A stretch of DNA of 64,000 nucleotides from Enterocloster lavalensis. Its GTDB lineage: Bacteria > Bacillota > Clostridia > Lachnospirales > Lachnospiraceae. The stretch covers positions 62,001-126,000 of the forward strand of contig NZ_CABJCG010000013.1 in assembly GCF_902364025.1 (NCBI RefSeq). The letters are read 5' to 3'. The translations under genes were made by a program, and so were the position numbers. How positions within the stretch are numbered: the first letter of the stretch is position 1; every line of letters starts with the position of its first letter. This document shows, piece after piece, positions 59,240 to 64,000 of the stretch. The notes under the pieces were generated by a model. It was not told where the DNA came from. It ran no database searches and was given only the letters and a program-made list of their open reading frames with translations.

Positions 59240-61408
59240 ATGAGATCAGAAGGACCCTCCCCATCCCTGCCCGAGGCCGTGGGCACTGTGGTGAAAAATG
59301 AATACCGCGCAGAACAAATCCAAATTCTGGAAGGCTTGGAGGCAGTGCGCAAACGGCCCGCAATGTACATTGGCAACACGTCCTCTGCCGGACTCCACCA
59401 TCTGGTCTACGAAATCGTAGACAACGCGGTGGATGAGGCCCTGGCCGGACATTGCAGCGCCGTGTCCGTTACCCTGAACCGGGATGGCTCGGTTACCATT
59501 GCCGACGATGGACGGGGGATCCCGGTGGGCATCCAGAAAAAAACAGGCCTGTCCGCTCTCCAGGTGGTTTTCACCGTGCTCCACGCGGGCGGGAAGTTCG
59601 ACAGCAGCAATTACAAGGTTTCCGGCGGCCTCCACGGCGTTGGCGCTTCCGTGGTCAACGCACTGTCCCTGTGGCTTCGCGTGGAAGTGCGGCGGGATGG
59701 CGGAACCTGGAAGCAAAGCTATTCACGGGGCGTGCCGGATGGGGCGGTGACAAAGGAAGAGGCGGCGTGGGGCTGTGCAACCGGACCTTCGGCGCGGCAG
59801 GATGATCCGATTCCTTCGGTGCGGAATGAGGCCCCGTTTTCCCTGAAGCGGCAAGGCGCTCCAGATACGGTCCCCGTCTCCGGAACCACCGTCACCTTCC
59901 TCCCGGACCCGGAAATCTTCCGGGACCCTGTATTTCAGTATGAGGTGCTGAAAAAACGGATGCGGGAGACCGCATTTCTCACCAAAGGATTGTCCCTGAC
60001 ACTGACAGACCTGCGGGTAGACTGCAAAAACGGTTCCAACACCACCACTCCCGCTGCTACAACCGCCTATGCCTCCAAGTCCCAGGAATCCCCGAATCTG
60101 CCTCAGCCAACGCTTCCCCGCCAGGACCATTTTCTCTGCGAAAAAGGTCTGGAAGATTTTGTAAACTGGCTAAACCGGGACGCCTCCCCGCTTTACAGCG
60201 AAATCATCTGCGGCAGCGAGGATTCCGGGGATATTCAGGTGGAGTTTGCCATTCAGCACACCGCGGGTTACGACCAGCGCCTGTACAGCTTTGTCAACAA
60301 CATTTCCACCCCGGAGGGCGGCTCCCACGTGACCGGTTTTCACAGCGCCCTGGTGCGTGCGTTGAACCACTGTGCGCGGAATCTTAAGCTGCTGAAGGAG
60401 TCCGCGCCTCCCCTCTGCCGCGAGGAGCTGACCGAGGGCCTGACCACCGTCATCAGCGTCCGCATGCAGGACCCACAGTTTGAGGGCCAGACCAAACAGA
60501 AGCTGGGCAGCAGCCAGGCCAGGCCCGCGGTGGACAGTCTGGTATACCACCGCATGATCCTGTTTCTGGAACAGCACCCGGATGCGGCCAAGGCCATTTG
60601 CAGCAAGGCCATGCTGGCCCGCAAGGCAAAGGACGCAGCCAAAAGCGCCAGGGACCTGGCCCGCCGGAAAACCGCTCTCTCCGGCCTCACCCTGCCCGGA
60701 AAGCTGGCGGACTGTTCCGGCCGCAATCCTGAGAACTGCGAGCTGTTCATCGTGGAGGGAGATTCCGCGGGCGGCTCCGCCAAGGCTGCCCGCTGCCGGG
60801 AAAATCAGGCCGTGCTGCCCCTGCGGGGCAAAATCCTCAACGTGGAGAAGGCCGCCATGGACAAGATTTCCTCCAACGCGGAGATCAAAGCCATGATCTC
60901 CGCATTTGGCACCGGGATTCTGGAGAGCTTTTCTTTGGAACGGCTGCGCTATCACAAAATCATTCTCATGACCGACGCCGACGTGGACGGCGCTCACATC
61001 ACCACCCTGCTTTTGACCTTCCTGTTCCGCTTCATGCCGGAGCTGATCCGCAGCGGGCATATTTTTTTGGCCCAGCCGCCTCTGTACCGGGTAGAAAAAG
61101 GGCGCAAACTCTGGTATGCTTACAGTGACGCACAGCTGTCCCGCATTCTGGACGAAAACGGACGGGACGGCACTTACAAGATCCAGCGCTACAAGGGACT
61201 GGGGGAAATGGACGCGCAGCAGCTCTGGGAGACCACCATGGACCCGGAACGCCGCGTGCTGCTGAAGGTGACCACCGGCGGTGGGGCGGACTCGGACGTC
61301 CTGGCAGACACCGACCGCACCTTTTCCCTTCTCATGGGAAATGATGTGGAGCCCCGCCGGGATTTCATCCTGGCAAATGCCGGCCGCATTTCCATGCTGG
61401 ATGTATAG
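59240..61408 (+). CDS. Orphan GyrB/ParE-like type II topoisomerase subunit B
   Basis: 722 aa. GHKL ATPase (EIVDNAVDEA, DDGRGIPV, GGLHGVGASVVNALS), transducer domain, TOPRIM (EGDSAGGSAK, LRGKILNVEKA, MTDADVDGAHI) and the C-terminal QRYKGLGEMDAQQLWETTM that contacts subunit A. All key residues are present, so it should bind ATP and a GyrA/ParC partner. It is longer than a usual ~640-aa GyrB. The extra length is two low-complexity, Pro/Thr/Ser-rich stretches (about residues 180-215 and 265-300). No gyrA/parC follows; a LysR gene does. AAAGGAG lies 12 nt upstream of ATG 59240; ATG 59207 in the last repeat is an in-frame alternative without a site. Confidence 0.9.
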   Translation: MRSEGPSPSLPEAVGTVVKNEYRAEQIQILEGLEAVRKRPAMYIGNTSSAGLHHLVYEIVDNAVDEALAGHCSAVSVTLNRDGSVTIADDGRGIPVGIQKKTGLSALQVVFTVLHAGGKFDSSNYKVSGGLHGVGASVVNALSLWLRVEVRRDGGTWKQSYSRGVPDGAVTKEEAAWGCATGPSARQDDPIPSVRNEAPFSLKRQGAPDTVPVSGTTVTFLPDPEIFRDPVFQYEVLKKRMRETAFLTKGLSLTLTDLRVDCKNGSNTTTPAATTAYASKSQESPNLPQPTLPRQDHFLCEKGLEDFVNWLNRDASPLYSEIICGSEDSGDIQVEFAIQHTAGYDQRLYSFVNNISTPEGGSHVTGFHSALVRALNHCARNLKLLKESAPPLCREELTEGLTTVISVRMQDPQFEGQTKQKLGSSQARPAVDSLVYHRMILFLEQHPDAAKAICSKAMLARKAKDAAKSARDLARRKTALSGLTLPGKLADCSGRNPENCELFIVEGDSAGGSAKAARCRENQAVLPLRGKILNVEKAAMDKISSNAEIKAMISAFGTGILESFSLERLRYHKIILMTDADVDGAHITTLLLTFLFRFMPELIRSGHIFLAQPPLYRVEKGRKLWYAYSDAQLSRILDENGRDGTYKIQRYKGLGEMDAQQLWETTMDPERRVLLKVTTGGGADSDVLADTDRTFSLLMGNDVEPRRDFILANAGRISMLDV

Positions 61409-61454
61409 GGGGCGGCTGCCGTCCCCTGATATTCCGACCAGGAGGGGAAATCTC

Positions 61455-62390
61455 ATGAACCGTGACGACCTGCAGCTTTTTATGACCATTTTTGAGGAGA
61501 AAAATCTCCTGAAGGCCGCCGGGCTTTTATATCTGTCGCCATCCACAGCTGGCTCCCGGCTGCGGGCCATGGAGGAGGAGCTGGGCTTCGAGCTGTTTGA
61601 GCGCAAAAAAGGGGTGAAGGCCGCCGTGCCAACGCCCAAGGGCACGGAATTTTCCCGCATCGCCGCCCAAATGCTGTCCCTCTGGAACGAGGCGGACCAG
61701 CTGAGCCGGGCGAACGACTCCCCCCACTTGTCCGTGGCTACGGTAGACAGCTTTCTGGACTACAACCTGACGCCTCTGTACCGGGACCTGGTCTCACTCC
61801 ATGGCTTTTCCCTGGATATCAAATGCTATCCAGCGGATATGATCTACGCTCTGGTGGCCAAAAAACAGGCGGACCTTGGCTTCGCCCTCTACCACACCAG
61901 CGATCCCCACGTAAATGTGCGGCCGGTGATGGAGGACGACATGGTGCTGGTGGCGCCTGAGTCCTGCCCGTGTAATTCCCCCGTCGATCCCGCCGGGCTG
62001 GCGCCGGAGCGGGAGCTGTTCACCGGCTCCCATTTTAACAGCAACGTGGGCTGGGGCCCTGAATTCCGCCTGTGGCACGACCGGTATATCGGCGCTTCCT
62101 GCCGCCCCCTGGTCACGGCCTCCAGCATTTCCATCCTGACCGGATTTCTGGAGATCGGGGATTACTGGACGATCATGCCTTCCACCACGGCCCGGGGCCT
62201 GGCGGAACAATTTCCGATTAAAATCCTGGAGCTGGATCCCGCGCCTCCCAAGCGCACGCTTTATATGCTCACACACAAATCGCCGTCGGAACTGTCTGCG
62301 GCTAATACGGAGCGGTTTTGCGGGTATTTATGGGAATATTTGGAAGTTCTTCGACAGGAGAATGCAAAAACGCGGTTGTCCGGCGGCTGA
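61455..62390 (+). CDS. LysR family transcriptional regulator
   Basis: 311 aa. The N-terminal winged helix-turn-helix (about 1-60, LQLFMTIFEEKNLLKAAGLLYLSPSTAGSRLRAMEEELGFELFERKKG) and a periplasmic-binding-like effector domain (about 90-295) are standard. ATG 61455 follows GGAGGGG, 46 bp after the topoisomerase stop, so it may be co-transcribed with it. The HTH lacks the usual S-x-PS-x-S-x-Q-I glutamine pattern (PSTAGSRLR), a mild departure. The target and effector are unknown. Confidence 0.9.
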   Translation: MNRDDLQLFMTIFEEKNLLKAAGLLYLSPSTAGSRLRAMEEELGFELFERKKGVKAAVPTPKGTEFSRIAAQMLSLWNEADQLSRANDSPHLSVATVDSFLDYNLTPLYRDLVSLHGFSLDIKCYPADMIYALVAKKQADLGFALYHTSDPHVNVRPVMEDDMVLVAPESCPCNSPVDPAGLAPERELFTGSHFNSNVGWGPEFRLWHDRYIGASCRPLVTASSISILTGFLEIGDYWTIMPSTTARGLAEQFPIKILELDPAPPKRTLYMLTHKSPSELSAANTERFCGYLWEYLEVLRQENAKTRLSGG

Positions 62391-62394
62391 GCAG

Positions 62395-62525
62395 GCGGCG
62401 GGGCACAGGATGCACCGACGTTTGAGTAGATAGCGCGGCGCAGGATGCACCGACGTTTGAGCAGATGGCGCGGCGCGGGATACACCGACGTTTGAGCAGA
62501 CGGCACGGCGCAGGATTCGCCGACA
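62395..62525. repeat. 35-bp tandem repeat (3.5 units) between LysR gene and spoIIID
   Basis: GAT-CACCGACGTTTGAG recurs exactly every 35 bp (62409, 62444, 62479, with a diverged fourth at 62514), separated by GCGCGGCGC. It lies just after the LysR stop codon. Confidence 0.88.
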
Positions 62526-62540
62526 GCACACCGCAGCCAA

Positions 62541-62573
62541 CAAAAAAGCCGCCCCTAACCGGAACGGCTTTCT
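62541..62573. terminator. Terminator of spoIIID, possibly shared with the LysR gene
   Basis: On the minus strand AAGCCG (62570-62565) pairs with CGGCTT (62551-62546), with an inner CCGG/CC pairing, followed by TTTTGTTGG. On the plus strand it is followed by TCTCCTC. Confidence 0.65.
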
Positions 62574-62616
62574 CCTCATTCGTTTCAATTTTGAATCCCT
62601 TTTGAACGGGCGCGCC

Positions 62617-62892
62617 TTAATCGTCGTCTTTGCTGCACATCTGAAGTCTGTGCTGATACTTTTCACGCGTGGCCAGTCCGCCACGAATATGGCGTTCGGA
62701 TTTATTCACATCCAGAACCACCCTGGCCTGAGATGCCAGGGTCGGGTTGATGTGCTCCAATCGGTCGGTAACGTCCTTATGTACCGTGGACTTGGAGATC
62801 CCGAACTTTTTCGCTGTCTGCCTCACCGTTGCATTGTGGTCTATAATGTAATTGGCGATGGCTACGGCCCGTTCTTCAATGTACTCCTTCAA
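62617..62892 (-). CDS. spoIIID: Sporulation transcriptional regulator SpoIIID
   Basis: 91 aa, the normal size. The helix-turn-helix TVRQTAKKFGISKSTVHKDVTDRL (about 22-45) and the C-terminal basic motif HIRGGLATREKYQ are the SpoIIID signature. It is a mother-cell DNA-binding protein acting with sigma-E to switch sporulation genes. Translation apparently starts at TTG 62892 (TTGAAGGAGTAC), preceded by AGGGGGA; there is no in-frame ATG. A candidate sigma-E promoter lies upstream. Its presence means that the host belongs to a spore-forming lineage. Confidence 0.95.
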   Translation of the reverse strand: MKEYIEERAVAIANYIIDHNATVRQTAKKFGISKSTVHKDVTDRLEHINPTLASQARVVLDVNKSERHIRGGLATREKYQHRLQMCSKDDD

Positions 62893-62919
62893 ACGAATCC
62901 CCCTGAGGATGTTTTTTAC

Positions 62920-62947
62920 ATCTTATGCATGACATAAGTGGAATAGC
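62920..62947 (-). promoter_or_regulatory. Candidate sigma-E promoter of spoIIID
   Basis: On the minus strand GCTATT (62947-62942), 14-nt spacer, CATAAGAT (62927-62920). This resembles the sigma-E consensus (ATATT, 13-15 nt, CATACAAT). In B. subtilis spoIIID is sigma-E dependent. Confidence 0.5.
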
Positions 62948-62968
62948 ACCATTCTCAAGGTCAGTTCC

Positions 62969-64000
62969 TCAATTTTTATCCCCGCCCGCCGCAAAACGCA
63001 ACAGTTCCTCCACCTCCGTGTAATCCACTGTCTGCAGATGGGCCAGGGTATTCCTCGTTTTGTGAAACAACACCAGCCTTCTCAAATCCTCGCCCGCCAC
63101 GGCCAGTTTCCCCAGGTCGCACAGATACTTTAACGTGCCCAGCTCCACCGTGCCCGGCTCGTCGAACACCTCACCGTAGACCGCCTGGAGGGGCAGAAGC
63201 CGCTCGATCTGGCTTCCGTATCGCCCGGTAAACTGCTGGCGGAACTGCTCGGTGATGGGAAACAGCACTTTCAGCTGCACCTCCCAGACCGCTTTTGCCG
63301 AAGTCTCCGCTGGGGGCGGCGGGAAATCCAGCTTTTCGCACTGTTTCTCTAAGCATTGCTGAGGATTTTCCGCCAGCTCAAGCCTGGCCGCGGAGAGCGC
63401 GCCGCAGAGCCTGGCGTTGTCCGCGGACAGCGCGGAGGCCAGCTCCGCCACATACTGCTTGTATATATCCGGTTTTTTCCACTCCGACAGCAACAGCAGG
63501 GCAAACATGGTGATGTCGTAACGCCCCACCATATCCTTCCACACAATATTGTGGATGCCGCGCTCTTTCCGCAGCGCTCCCACAGCCTCGTTCACTTCCA
63601 GAATAAAAACGCCCTTGCTCTTGCTCTTTACAGAGCGCTCGTATTCCGCGAGAAATTTTAGCCAGCTCCGGTACCGTTCATAGCTCAGATTGGACACCCA
63701 GATATACCGGGTGTTGAGCACGATATCCGGACACCCGGCCAGAAACTGGCCGTGGGTTTTGCTGGGCCGGTAATCCGCCTGGCGCTCCTCCTTGCAGTAC
63801 CGCCTTAAAACCAACTCGCCGGGCTCCATGGACTCCCCGGAATCGTCGATCCGCTCCAGAAGCCGCTCCGACTCCCGATTGTGCAGCTCCTCCCGGACCA
63901 TTTCCTGCATCTCCTCGTACCACTGCAGTTTTTCCGGTATCTGTATGACAATACTGTGGAGATCGAAGATTTCGTCCTGTATCTCCTCCCGGAATTTGCG
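62969..64000 (-). CDS. Unrecognised protein, 5' end beyond the window
   Basis: At least 343 aa; the frame is open to base 64000 with no start needed inside the window (an ATG at 63910 has no clear site). It is helical and charged, with no transmembrane segment or signal seen. Recognisable stretches are YIWVSNLSYERYRSWLKFLAEYERSVKSK, VFILEVNEA and DITMFALLLLSEWK, then a Leu-rich helical C-terminus (LRRLVLFHKTRNTLAHLQTVD). The RNTLAH segment resembles the R-X4-6-H motif of HEPN-type proteins, but the match is short and not enough for a family call. It is followed by spoIIID. Confidence 0.6.
   Translation of the reverse strand, partial: RKFREEIQDEIFDLHSIVIQIPEKLQWYEEMQEMVREELHNRESERLLERIDDSGESMEPGELVLRRYCKEERQADYRPSKTHGQFLAGCPDIVLNTRYIWVSNLSYERYRSWLKFLAEYERSVKSKSKGVFILEVNEAVGALRKERGIHNIVWKDMVGRYDITMFALLLLSEWKKPDIYKQYVAELASALSADNARLCGALSAARLELAENPQQCLEKQCEKLDFPPPPAETSAKAVWEVQLKVLFPITEQFRQQFTGRYGSQIERLLPLQAVYGEVFDEPGTVELGTLKYLCDLGKLAVAGEDLRRLVLFHKTRNTLAHLQTVDYTEVEELLRFAAGGDKN

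Noticed and set aside
62395-62525. The 35-bp array considered as a CRISPR.
   Set aside because: Tandem without spacers; units differ by drift, not by alternating repeat and spacer.

Overview
The window is about 58% G+C by eye and carries genes typical of a strictly anaerobic, spore-forming Gram-positive of the class Clostridia, most likely a G+C-rich Lachnospiraceae-type gut bacterium. The pointers are spoIIID, a CIRCE/HrcA-type heat-shock operator, a T-box leader, AGGAGG ribosome binding sites throughout, type III glutamine synthetase, indolepyruvate:ferredoxin oxidoreductase, and Ala/Thr-rich lipoproteins. No species can be named. I found no rRNA, tRNA or CRISPR array.

Layout. 0-1.8 kb: end of a YesM-type sensor kinase and its YesN-type AraC response regulator. 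1.9-6.7 kb (minus): glnN, fba, thrC. 7.0-10.4 kb (plus): a polar amino-acid ABC importer with a strong promoter and an internal hairpin. 10.6-11.6 kb: sfsA and feoA. 11.8-16.1 kb (minus): iorA-iorB-paaK, preceded by a 280-nt T-box leader whose specifier (UGG) and tRNA-end pairing base (C) both fit tRNA-Trp. 16.3-23.4 kb (minus): uracil/xanthine permease, Suv3-like helicase, a DUF6483-type protein, an Rpn-type nuclease, and a TetM/EF-G-like GTPase. 23.9-27.1 kb (plus): feoB-like gene and a DUF3810 metallopeptidase. 27.3-37.9 kb: exported M3-type peptidase, hsp20 with CIRCE, udk, phosphoesterase/HAD pair, xpt, a lipoprotein trigger factor, M18 aminopeptidase, an LRR protein and a small membrane protein.

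38.1-48.1 kb (minus) is a complete potassium module: two single-domain TrkA-N proteins, a DUF4118-GAF histidine kinase and KdpE, then a terminator, then kdpF-A-B-C and a KdpD that has lost its kinase domains. Direct repeats of TATAAAGAT lie upstream of both transcription units and are probably KdpE operators. 48.1-50.3 kb holds an aldo/keto reductase, a methyltransferase and a DUF2809 protein. 52.8-57.3 kb holds a DUF3100/amidohydrolase/TauE operon divergent from a Crp/Fnr-type regulator. 57.7-64 kb holds a two-TM protein, an orphan GyrB-like topoisomerase subunit, a LysR regulator, spoIIID and an unrecognised partial gene.

Mobile and repeat DNA is the most unusual part. Five short palindromic elements (113-153 bp) have termini of the form GTWACWGTTCA; four are flanked by 8-bp target duplications and two share a four-stem fold with compensatory changes. 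A 2,253-bp transposon at 50.5-52.8 kb has related termini and a perfect 8-bp duplication. It contains a broken IS4-type transposase, a duplicated left end, an IS1182-type remnant and a 28-residue hydrophobic gene whose ribosome binding site sits in a hairpin. Arrays of degenerate 33-35-bp tandem repeats, and one array of five 50-bp hairpin repeats in front of the GyrB-like gene, lie in intergenic or leader positions.
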